The notes under the pieces were generated by a model. It was given only the letters and a program-made list of their open reading frames with translations, did not search any database and was not told the DNA's origin. Positions 1-8,500 of a DNA stretch of 42,911 nucleotides are shown piece by piece. Each line of letters begins with the position of its first letter. The first letter of the stretch is position 1. The position numbers were made by a program, and so were the translations under genes. The stretch is from contig NZ_JAHQUY010000021.1 of NCBI RefSeq assembly GCF_019052365.1, positions 1-42,911 on the forward strand, read 5' to 3'. The DNA comes from Leyella stercorea. GTDB lineage: Bacteria; Bacteroidota; Bacteroidia; Bacteroidales; Bacteroidaceae.

Positions 1-137
1 ACAAGGATACATAAGATATGTTACACGGAGTTTGTTTCACTTTTCCCGACGGCACTCAGGTGAACATTAAACGTGTATATACTAGCATCGCAGATACGCT
101 TACTAATAATGATTAGATATGGTTCATGTTCTCATCA

Positions 138-437
138 CTATCTTGGATCTAAATATAAACCTTCTCGGCAAACTATATTCTTTAAGGTTTCACAATTTAA
201 TGAGCAAGAAACATTGAGGTAATAATCATATCCAAATTTAATATGTAATTTATGCTCTTTATTGCATAATACAACATATATATATTCCCTCAAAGACAAA
301 CGTATTATGTCTGTAATCTTTTCTGTTTGTTTTAATTGCGTCTGGTATCTGTAAGCTATATCCGTTATCATATGTGATAAAATCCCATATTGGGTTTCTA
401 TCATCGCCCTAATATTTGTATATCCTTTTGCAATCAT
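138..437 (-). CDS. Small hypothetical protein, last gene of the left four-gene unit
   Basis: A 99-residue reading frame starting 12 bp after the stop of the WG-repeat gene, so probably co-transcribed with it. I do not recognise the family. There is no signal peptide and no long hydrophobic stretch. The N-terminal half looks helical and has many charged residues (around KQTEKITDIIRLSLREY). The C-terminal half is rich in Tyr, Cys and Leu, with four cysteines. Codon use is AT-rich like the neighbouring island genes. Its only functional hint is position: fourth in a compact operon headed by a DNA-binding regulator and an ATPase-like regulator. It could be a small partner of the WG protein or a spurious frame, though the tight spacing favours a real gene. 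Confidence 0.5.
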   Translation of the reverse strand: MIAKGYTNIRAMIETQYGILSHMITDIAYRYQTQLKQTEKITDIIRLSLREYIYVVLCNKEHKLHIKFGYDYYLNVSCSLNCETLKNIVCREGLYLDPR

Positions 438-449
438 TTGTTTCCGTTA

Positions 450-1982
450 TTAAAATCCTAATAAATCGTAGTCAACACCAGAACCAGGGTAATCGCCTTC
501 CATTCCATCTGTTAGTGCATCCCAACGTTCTGCTTCATAGTTATGATAGGTATTATTATCTTGTTTATATTCTTCATAATCAATCCATTTTCCATTTTTA
601 TCAATATGTCCATTACCACCATAATCATTAACACTTGCAATTCCATCATTAAATGGATATGCCCACTGATATCGGAAAGGTATGACTGTTTCATTCATTT
701 CATTTATGTATCCCCACTTATTTTTAAAAGCCACCGGTGCCAATCCCTCTGCAAAAGATTTTGCTTCAGAAAAACGGGAAGGGATAATCTGAATTCCGTA
801 CTTGTTAATATATCCCCATTTATCGAATTCTTTTACACCAGCCATTCCTTCCTTAAAATCCAATACTTCTATATATTTCCCTCCTACAAATTCACCATCT
901 GAGTTTATAAATCTCCAATAAAAATGTTGATAAACAGCCGCCATACCATCAGAAAAAGGTCTTGCTTTCTCATAAATACAGTCAATAACTAAGTTGTTGC
1001 TTTTGTTAATATAACCCCACAAGCCATCATTTAAAACCAATATCAATTCCTCATTGGGTTTTATCATGAAATCTGGACAAAAGTGAACAGAATACCCACT
1101 CTGTTTCTCTCCGTGAAAATATTGGCATGGAATAATCTCTTTATTTTCTGACAAATCAAAAATACCCCAGTTCTCACCCTGACGTACTTGTATATATTTC
1201 CCATCTAAAGTTGCTAGTCCGTCATATTCTTTTTCGTTCATTGTAATACCATTTTCTATTGAAAGAATATTATATTTCAAAGTATCATCTGTTTTAGAAA
1301 ACTTTGAAATAGCAACAACATGATTATTGAAAATAACTTCAATGTTATATACCTGCTCATTGATGGTAAAAAACTGATGTGATAGAACATCAAACACAGT
1401 ACATGATTTTGCAGAATAACCAACAATATACCTATTATCGGCTGCGTACAAGAAATTCTGCCAGATATATTGTTTGTTTGTATGCAATACTATCCTATCG
1501 TAAACACAATTAAGTAGATATTGATTTGAATTGGCTATTTCAATCAAACCATACTTATTACCGTCTGTAATACATAAAAATCCCCTGTCTAATAAATTAT
1601 TATTATCGGCATTACTAAAAGATGCAAAGCCTGGATATTGGCACGGTACAACAATTTTCCCAATTTCATTTACCAGACCATAACACCCATTTTTCTGTAC
1701 AACTAAATAATGGTATGCAAAGTCAGGACCATATCTGTTATATTTAAAAATGTACGAGCAATCAAGGATCACTTTCAATTGTTTGTCTATCAATCCATAA
1801 CCCTTATCTCCTTTTATTACTGCAAATCCATGAGTATCGAATGATGACATAATCTCTCCGATCTCATTATTTGATGAATCCATCAAAAAAGAATCAGTAA
1901 GCCCTATATCATTTTTGCGTTTTTCTATCCAATTTGAATTGGAGTGCTTTGTATAATCTGATTTGTTTAATTGTGAATTCAT
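450..1982 (-). CDS. WG-repeat protein
   Basis: A 510-residue protein made almost entirely of WG (KWG) repeats, which are short beta-rich units. They are visible as GYGLI, GCYGLV, NKYGLI, NWGIF, LWGYI, KWGYI (twice) and the degenerate NGHI at the end, spaced roughly 40 to 60 residues apart and often followed by an I-P-C/S-x-Y/F segment. There is no signal peptide or membrane segment, so it is predicted to be cytoplasmic. WG-repeat proteins are common in Bacteroidota and are thought to be interaction scaffolds; no enzyme activity can be assigned. It starts 9 bp after the AlbA_2 gene stop and is followed after 12 bp by a small unknown gene, so all are probably one transcript. Residues 1 to 50 are charged and non-repetitive and may carry the specificity. 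The repeat assignment is secure; the function is unknown. Confidence 0.85.
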   Translation of the reverse strand: MNSQLNKSDYTKHSNSNWIEKRKNDIGLTDSFLMDSSNNEIGEIMSSFDTHGFAVIKGDKGYGLIDKQLKVILDCSYIFKYNRYGPDFAYHYLVVQKNGCYGLVNEIGKIVVPCQYPGFASFSNADNNNLLDRGFLCITDGNKYGLIEIANSNQYLLNCVYDRIVLHTNKQYIWQNFLYAADNRYIVGYSAKSCTVFDVLSHQFFTINEQVYNIEVIFNNHVVAISKFSKTDDTLKYNILSIENGITMNEKEYDGLATLDGKYIQVRQGENWGIFDLSENKEIIPCQYFHGEKQSGYSVHFCPDFMIKPNEELILVLNDGLWGYINKSNNLVIDCIYEKARPFSDGMAAVYQHFYWRFINSDGEFVGGKYIEVLDFKEGMAGVKEFDKWGYINKYGIQIIPSRFSEAKSFAEGLAPVAFKNKWGYINEMNETVIPFRYQWAYPFNDGIASVNDYGGNGHIDKNGKWIDYEEYKQDNNTYHNYEAERWDALTDGMEGDYPGSGVDYDLLGF

Positions 1983-1991
1983 TTTTTTAAT

Positions 1992-3410
1992 TTAGTTATT
2001 GCTGATTTGCCAATGACCACCTTTGTCGGAACCTATGCGTTGAATAATACCTTTATCAACCATCATCTTCAGACGACGCTTCACACTACTTTCATGAAGT
2101 CCCATTTTGTGTGAAATTTCGCTTCTACTTATTTGTGGCTTTTCCTTGATTAGTTCTAAAATCATTTTTATCTGGTCGCTTATCTGGTCGCTTACTGGTC
2201 GCTTCTGGTCGGATATAGTCTTTTCTTGCCCTTCCTCCAATACGTTAGCCCACACAGAAGCTCTCATGATGAAAGCGACCAAATGATATTGTGGTTCCTT
2301 CGTGCCAATGGCAGAAAGCTCACGACACATACGGTCAACTCCTTCACCGAACTCCTTTACATAGTCGTAGGCTTTCAGGTACTCGGCGATCTTGGGATTA
2401 CGGGAAAAATGGGTGTGGCGGATATTGTCGGTGCGGACGATACCTGGCAGCTTACCGGGGGTCTCGAACACAAGTCGGTCATCAAACATCTTTATCTGTA
2501 TCTCCGTTCCTTTGATGCTATAATCGCGGTGGCAAACCGAGTTTACCGTCATCTCTTGTATCACGAACTTAGGATATTCCCTGTCGGTCTTGAAGAGTCC
2601 GTCCTCACCGAGATAGGAATGTTCCTTCACTTGCGTTTCGAGGTAGTCGATGGTTTTCTGTATCTGGTCGAGGATGCGCCCCTCGAAGGTGACATCCTTG
2701 ATGACGTTCATTTCCCTGCCGACTTTCTCTTCCGTACCATAGTACTTGATAAAACGGACACGGGCACGAGGGAAAAAGTTCTGGGGATTCTTACCGAAGA
2801 GCAAGATGCAGGCAGTGCTGACTTGTGGTACATCGCCCTTGTAAGTCAGGAATCCTTTGTTCTCTTGCAGGTATTCCATTGGAGACTTGCCATAACCAAT
2901 GCGCTTCATATATGCTTTTACGGCATCTATGTCGATATCCTCGATAGTGGCATCGTAGGCAGGGCTGTCCTCATAGTATCGTTCACCCTTGTCATACATC
3001 AGTTGCAGACGTTCCTCAAAGGGTAGCTTACGCGACTTGTCGCCCACCCGCCAAAACACCTCATCGGCTTGGTTGGCATGGAGGCGAGGACTGGCCGGGA
3101 CATGGATTATCAGTATGTGGTTGTCATTGCCCTCGCTGTCTTGGCAAGGCATGAACTCTGTCGTAACAGAAATGGTGGGTACACAGAAATCAAACGGAGT
3201 GCGAAGTATCTCGTTCAAATGAGCCTTGTCTTGGTTGACACCCTCGATACGGCGAGTCTTGTCGGATATACCTACGGCTATCATGCCGCCATCGGCATTT
3301 GCCATAGCGACAATAGTGTTGGCGAGAGCCTTCGGTTCTATATGAATGCTCTTGCAGTCGAAAGTCTGCCCTTCGGGCATCTGACGTATCTCTTCGATAG
3401 TATATCTCAT
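1992..3410 (-). CDS. AlbA_2 (Schlafen-like) / GHKL ATPase-like transcriptional regulator
   Basis: A 472-residue protein with three parts. Residues about 10 to 130 match the AlbA_2 (Schlafen) nucleic-acid-binding domain: an early E-G-Q-x-F-D-x-K segment, then TIVAMANADGGMIAVGISD. Residues about 280 to 370 look like the HATPase_c_4 domain of RecG-like regulators (QEMTVNSVCHRDYS, then FETPGKLPG and the FGEGVDRM segment). Residues about 410 to 470 form a winged helix (SRSEISHKMGLHESSVKRRL). The linker before the winged helix repeats SDQ three times, encoded by short direct DNA repeats at 2177 to 2217. Such proteins are usually annotated as putative DNA binding proteins or RecG-like regulators, and some occur in phage-defence loci. 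The gene starts 7 bp after the disrupted Xre gene and is followed 9 bp later by the WG-repeat gene. Domain calls are confident; the biological role is inferred. Confidence 0.85.
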   Translation of the reverse strand: MRYTIEEIRQMPEGQTFDCKSIHIEPKALANTIVAMANADGGMIAVGISDKTRRIEGVNQDKAHLNEILRTPFDFCVPTISVTTEFMPCQDSEGNDNHILIIHVPASPRLHANQADEVFWRVGDKSRKLPFEERLQLMYDKGERYYEDSPAYDATIEDIDIDAVKAYMKRIGYGKSPMEYLQENKGFLTYKGDVPQVSTACILLFGKNPQNFFPRARVRFIKYYGTEEKVGREMNVIKDVTFEGRILDQIQKTIDYLETQVKEHSYLGEDGLFKTDREYPKFVIQEMTVNSVCHRDYSIKGTEIQIKMFDDRLVFETPGKLPGIVRTDNIRHTHFSRNPKIAEYLKAYDYVKEFGEGVDRMCRELSAIGTKEPQYHLVAFIMRASVWANVLEEGQEKTISDQKRPVSDQISDQIKMILELIKEKPQISRSEISHKMGLHESSVKRRLKMMVDKGIIQRIGSDKGGHWQISNN

Positions 3411-3417
3411 ATTCTGT

Positions 3418-3624
3418 TCATTCCACTTTTGTATGGCAAATCAACTCGTGTATATCCACATTGAGAACATCGGCTATTTGTGCCAATGTCTTCAAGTCGA
3501 GTTGTGCGTGGTTGTTGCATCACTTCGATACTGTGGCAGGGTCCTTATGCAATGTCTTTGCTAACCATTTACTCATAATACCTCTTTCTGCCAATACGGT
3601 CTTGACACGATTTAAATCCGCCAT
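3418..3624 (-). pseudogene. Xre-family HTH regulator interrupted by an in-frame TGA
   Basis: The minus strand encodes a 68-codon Xre/Cro-type helix-turn-helix protein from ATG at 3624 to TGA at 3418. Codon 35 (3520-3522) is TGA. Before it stands NRVKTVLAERGIMSKWLAK...DPATVSK and after it CNNHAQLDLKTLAQIADVLN, then VDIHELI. Xre proteins normally have Trp at this place (the VSKWxNN pattern of the recognition helix), so one base change, TGG to TGA, explains the lesion. A Bacteroidota-type -7 box lies about 27 bp upstream of the start. The next gene, the AlbA_2/GHKL regulator, begins 7 bp after the stop, so this was probably the first gene of the operon and its autoregulator. The break removes half of the DNA-binding domain, so the protein is presumably non-functional and the operon may be derepressed. 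Confidence 0.85.
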
Positions 3625-3650
3625 GCTTCAATTATTTGTTGTGTTTGTCG

Positions 3651-3658
3651 CAAAGTTA
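3651..3658 (-). promoter_or_regulatory. Bacteroidota -7 promoter box for the Xre/AlbA/WG operon
   Basis: The minus strand reads TAACTTTG here, a match to the TAnnTTTG element used by the primary sigma factor of Bacteroidota. It lies about 27 bp upstream of the Xre ATG, giving a very short leader. I see no clear TTTG at the expected -33 position. Confidence 0.5.
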
Positions 3659-3747
3659 CTGCTTTTAACCGGGAATAAAGATTATATCCACATAAAGTTG
3701 CCCAAAAGAGTGTTATTTTCTCAAATACAAGGCATTTGACTTTATAC

Positions 3748-3793
3748 CTCTTTTATATACAGGCAATAAGGTAAAGTTATCTGTATATAAGAG
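3748..3793. repeat. Imperfect inverted repeat upstream of the Xre operon
   Basis: Arms CTCTTTTATATACAG (3748-3762) and CTGTATATAAGAG (3781-3793) are reverse complements except for two extra T residues, with an 18-bp AT-rich loop. The site is about 90 bp upstream of the Xre -7 box. It could be an operator, or a terminator remnant. Nothing else recognisable lies between the Xre promoter and the insertion sequence (3659 to 4019). Confidence 0.35.
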
Positions 3794-4046
3794 AATGGGT
3801 ATAGTTTCAACTGCATCCCATTCTATTTTCTCTTTTGACAGCGTCCACTTATTTCTCGTCTCTTCCATCATTTTGTTAGGCAACTATATACTTTTAGGTA
3901 CAAAATAGTTGAAAATGGCAATTACAGAATTGTTGTCTAAAAACATGTACTTACCATGACACATTACGCATAAAAACAAAAAGAGAGAGATAAGAGGCAA
4001 AGAATAAAAAACAGAGCCGTGACACAGTTCAGTTTTTTATTATTTC

Positions 4047-4091
4047 CCTCTTATTTGTGTGCAGATTTCATATCTGCATACAAATAAGAGG
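4047..4091. terminator. Long hairpin at the 3' end of the IS transposase
   Basis: Arms of 20 bp (4047-4066 and 4072-4091) are reverse complements except for one G-T wobble, with a 5-bp loop. The hairpin sits 19 bp downstream of the transposase stop and inside the IS. It probably ends transcription, in either direction, and may shield the transposase gene from outside transcription. Confidence 0.7.
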
Positions 4092-4109
4092 AGCCTTTCA
4101 CAGGCAAAA

Positions 4110-5315
4110 TTACATAATCTTGAATCTATCTCCAAATTTTATAGCAAGTTGTTGTGATATCAGTGCCCAATTAGACAGGGGCATAGTCCATTTCCCACTA
4201 ATGTCTCGATAGGCAAGATACACAAGTTTTTCAAGTGCGGTGTCTGACGGGAACACACCCTTGTTCTTCGTTACCTTGCGCACCTGACGGTGATAACCCT
4301 CAACCGTATTGGTTGTGTAGATAAGCTTGCGGATGGCAGGGGTATACTGGAAATATTCCGTAAGACGCTCCCTGTTGTCGCGCCAGGATTTGATTACTAT
4401 TGGGTACATCTCACCCCATTTTTCATCAACCATGTCAAGCTGTGCTAATGCAGAATCCTTGCTTACAGCACCATATACGGTCTTGAGATCCTTCAGAAAC
4501 TCTTTCTGATGCTTGCTTCCTACATACTTGATTGAGTTACGGATTTGGTGGACTACACATAGCTGAACGGAGGTTTCAGGGAATACACTTTGGATGGCGT
4601 CAGGGAATCCCTTAAGACCGTCTACGCAACAAATCAGAATATCACGTACACCACGGTTTTGAAGGTCGGTCATAACATCAAGCCAGAAGTTAGCACCCTC
4701 ACTCTCAGATATATACATACCAAGAAGATCCTTGTGACCAGACTTGTTTATACCTAATACGTTGTATATTGCACGAGTGACTGCACGACCCTTATCGTCC
4801 TTTACCTTGTAGTGAATGGCATCAAGCCAGCAAATGGCATAGACGGGGTCAAGCATACGTGACTTCCAGGCTGTTATTTCGGGAAGAACTCGGTCGGTTA
4901 TAGAGCTGATGGTTTCGGCTGAAAGGGTTGTGTTAAACTCACGCTCAAAGTACTTGCTTATATCACGAGTGCTTGTACCAAGGGCATACATGTTGATGAT
5001 TTGATCTGCCATACCTTCAGCAAGAATGGTCTCACGCTTCTTGACCGTTTCCGGTTTGAAGGAGCCGTCACGGTCACGAGGCGTTTCTACTGTCACCTCT
5101 CCATACTTTGTCTGTACGGTCTTGCTCATCTTGCCGTTACGACGATTGCCAGAACTGCGGTCAGCACTATTAAGGTGGGCATCCATCTCACCTTCTAAGG
5201 CTGCTTTTAGGATACGTTATAGCATAGGAGCCAAAGCTCCGTCTTTACAAAAGAGTGCTTCACCGCTACGCAGCTGCTGGGCTGCTTTCTTGTAGTCTAT
5301 TTCCAAATTGTCCAT
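4110..5315 (-). pseudogene. IS256-family (Mutator type) transposase with in-frame TAA
   Basis: From ATG at 5315 the frame encodes about 400 residues, the usual IS256 transposase length, but codon 33 (5217-5219) is TAA: the reading is GALAPML, stop, RILKAALEGEMDAHL. Family members read straight through with a sense codon here. The remaining frame restarts at ATG 5186 and gives 358 residues. It keeps the DDE catalytic core: the VYAICWLDAIHYKV segment with the first Asp, the second Asp region DILICCVDGLKGFPDAI, and NTVEGYHRQVRK containing the Glu. The regular TKYGEVTVETPRDRDGSF motif is also present. The lost part is the N-terminal DNA-binding region, so transposition is unlikely unless the stop is suppressed or the shorter protein is active. 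The reading is confident. Confidence 0.9.
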
Positions 5316-5366
5316 ATCATAAAAACTGTGTTAAACTATTATTATTATAGCCTGACACAGTTTATT

Positions 5367-5540
5367 TTACACTCTCCGACAGCAATAATTCCAATCAATG
5401 TGCATAATCCAATTCCTAAGGTCATGTACTTCCCCAAGCAATATACTGCGAGAAAATCTTTCCAAATACTCTGTCATTTCAGTGATGCCATTTATCAAAT
5501 CACTATAATTAGCACGTTCAAGCGCATTTACACATTGATG
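5367..5540 (-). pseudogene. Open reading remnant with an RxxxxH (HEPN-like) motif beside the IS
   Basis: Just after the DUF3883 gene stop, a different minus-strand frame stays open for 57 codons (81 if counted from its upstream stop at 5610-5612) and ends at TAA 5367, a few bases from the IS edge. It reads HQCVNALERANYSDLINGI, then TEMTEYLERFSRSILLGE, then VHDLRNWIMHIDWN. The composition is protein-like and helical, and R-N-W-I-M-H fits the Rx4-6H pattern of HEPN ribonucleases. No ATG or GTG start is available except an internal ATG at 5477. It may be the remains of a gene cut by the IS, a frameshifted tail of the DUF3883 protein, or chance. The HEPN link is a weak inference from one motif. 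Confidence 0.3.
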
Positions 5541-5542
5541 TT

Positions 5543-8500
5543 TTAAGATGCAGATTTTTGACGTTGCAGTTCTTGCTTGATTCTGTCCTTCAGAGAGTCT
5601 ATGAACGATTCAAAAGTTTTGCCTTCATGCAGAATCACATCTTGCGAAATGAGAACTTGATAACCACCAGCTATATGTACCTTGTCATCATTATTCAGGG
5701 TCGCATCCTTCAACCGCTCGTTAAGTTTGCCGATATTATCTAAAACTGCAATTCTAGGCTTTATTTCATCAAAACTTGGATATTCATGTCTTCTCACCCG
5801 ATCCATATCATAACCAACCATATCTGTTGCCAGCAAAGCGTAGTTATCACTATTCTCATAAGAACGTCTATGCTGCATTGTACTCATCAGTACAGAACGA
5901 TTACTTGTCCATCTTGATTTGATTTCAAAGTAATAGAAGTCATTTCCATTGAGACGTAATATCAAATCCTGACCACCTTGCTCGTTAGTTACAGGTTCTG
6001 GAATTTCCAAAACATTTTCACCCAGTTCTTCGTTGAGTTCCTTCAGTAAAATGTCCTCTACGTAGTTACCAAGTTCCTTCTTGAAATAGAAATCGTTAGC
6101 TTCTCTTGCTTCTTGATCAATAATTTCTTTGCTAATCCTTAGAATATGGTCAAAATCCGGATCGTTCACAAGATTTGCTATTGCCTTCAGTTTGGAATCA
6201 TCCTCCACTTTCATCAATGTGAAGATGCTGTCTTTCTTTGTCTGGCTTTGGATGATGGAAAACATTATCTGCCCTTTTTTATTGTCTATGTCACTAAATA
6301 ATGCATGCCACTGCTCACTTTCTATTCCGCCATTCGTAAGTTTCTCTATAATCTCTACAATCAGTTTCTGGTGCTCGTACGTTGTAATAGAATAGCCTTT
6401 ATTCTGCACTTCCTTCTCAATTTCTTGACATTGGACGTGTCCCTCAAGTACATTTGTACCAACAAACCACTTGGAATAATCCTCATCAACGATGTCTTTC
6501 TTGATGCTTGAAGATCTGTTTATATCAGTTACTTTATTGATAATAGTGTCGTATATTTCCAAAGCACGTACAGGAAGAGCTGGTGATTTTTTCTTCAACC
6601 ATTCTGCATATTTGTAATTGCCTTGCTGATCTGGATACACTTGATAGTACGACAGGTAACTCTTAGTATCAGAATAACTGTACACAAGTTCAACCATCTG
6701 TTTTACCCATGTAGCCTTTGTAATCTTGTCACTCATCAATGTGAATTTGAAGAGCGAATCATATATCAAAGTTGTATAGAACTGGCGGACATCTAGGTCA
6801 TACTTCTTATTTAATCGTACAACATTCTTTTGTAAGCTTATTTCATAGAATTCTGCTATTACCGGTAGCAACTTAGCAGAAATAGCCTCGCTATCCTCTG
6901 GCAACAAAGACTTATAGAGATTGAGTATGACAGCAACCGCATCATCACTAAGCTTCTTAGTCTCATAATTGCTTGCATTGAAAAGCTGTGCTGATTGAGG
7001 GTATTGTAGGTCATGTTGCTTGTAGGTCATAATAGAACCTCGTACTCCATTCTGCTCTGTGTTATGATTGTTTATGTAGTTTGTAATACTCTCCTTGGCT
7101 TTTGCATAATCAAATACAGTATCATTTACAACATCAAAGAAGTCCGAATGTGCAAAATTATCTACAGTATCTGTGTCCATCAAAGATAGAGCTTCCTTCA
7201 CCACATTATCGAAATCTGCGGGTTTCAGCAGATGTGCTTTTTTCTGGAGTTTTAGCACTTCATTCGGTATTAAAGTGTAGGTGTCGAGTAAGCCATCCTG
7301 ATAATCAAAAATGTACTTATCAATCTTGTGGAGCCAAGAAAGGTCATTGGCCGCTATCGTTAGCTTTGAGATAACAGCAGCTAGTGATGTTATCGTGAAC
7401 TGGTGACCGTTCTTTTCTTCTTCATCTTGATACCAACGATTGATCGTGTTGCTCCAATATACCATATCCTCCTTCTTTGGAACAATCCAAGTGTTCAGTT
7501 TTGCAAACAATCCATAAATAGCATCAAGAAGTTCTGAGTCTTCTTCACAATCCTTGGCTAATGTCTCATCCAACACTTTCGTTTCACTGACAAAATGCTT
7601 GGCAGAATCTGTGCCATCTACAATGCATAGATTCTCGAATTTGTTTCGCCAAAATGCTTGCAAAGTACTGTAGTATTCACTCAACTTATTATCTGCTTGT
7701 CGTGTCTTAAATGATGCTCTGCACAAATATTTAGCATCACGTAAGATTGTTACTTTCTTGTCAATGAACTGACAGATAAGTTTGTTCGCAAGGTCTATGA
7801 TGCTTCTATTAGCTGCAGCCTGGTCATCGTTATTCTGTCCATTGCCCACTAATCGTAAGCTATCGCGGCTATCCTTATCGCATGTAAACAGAGAAGAATG
7901 AAGCAAGTAATTGAATCCCCATTCTTCAGTACCTAACAGAGGTAGATAAATATACACTTGTGGCAATGTCTTGTCGAAACGTATCACACGTAATGCGCCA
8001 TCTCCATCTTCTGTGATTGGTAAAGTTACGACCACTTTACTGCGTTTGGGCTCATTATCGGTTTCTTCGTTACTGATTATGCAATATATGTAATAGTCTT
8101 TATCATTTTCACCAGCGTTAGTGTTTTTTGTACGATGAACCTTTGTCTTGCAAATCTTGCCATCGGTCAAATTTTCGACAAAGTCCATTTTTTGACGTTC
8201 TCGCACATAAGTGACTTTTTCACCTGTCAACTTATCATCGAAGCAGATACTCTCAACATTAGAATTTATACTTAAAACGAAAGGCACCATGTCTGGCGCA
8301 TCCTTGAATGCGCTCTCAGCATTCAATTGTGCTTGTTTGCCTTCATGCTGGTAACTGAACTGAGTATATTCAAATGGCTTCTCTGTAGTTTGTGAGAAGT
8401 CCTTCCCCCAGTTCTGAGTTTCATTCCATTGAGCTTTCAGTTTTTCTCGCATAACTTCCTTGTCTGTAGCAGATCTGTCAATTTCGAAATCAGATATTTT

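Larger units (their letters stand above)
4020..5333 (-). mobile_element. IS256-family insertion sequence (defective transposase)
   Basis: An element of about 1.3 kb containing an IS256/Mutator transposase. The likely ends are imperfect inverted repeats: TGACACAGTT at 4020-4029 and its near complement AACTGTGTTA at 5324-5333 (one mismatch). I could not find a convincing 8 to 9 bp target duplication. A further TGACACAGTT lies just outside the right end at 5353-5362, so the exact right boundary is uncertain. The element separates the Xre/AlbA/WG operon from the GHKL-DUF3883 gene within the AT-rich island. Confidence 0.75.

Noticed and set aside
18..116. Short plus-strand frame of 32 codons at the window start
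   Set aside because: Preceded by an in-frame TAA, no recognisable family; it may be the tail of a broken gene outside the window but this cannot be shown.
3520..3522. TGA as a sense codon (recoding) in the Xre gene
   Set aside because: Other genes in the window use TGA as a stop (for example the AlbA_2-side Xre end at 3418) and there is no sign of a selenocysteine element, so a nonsense mutation is simpler.
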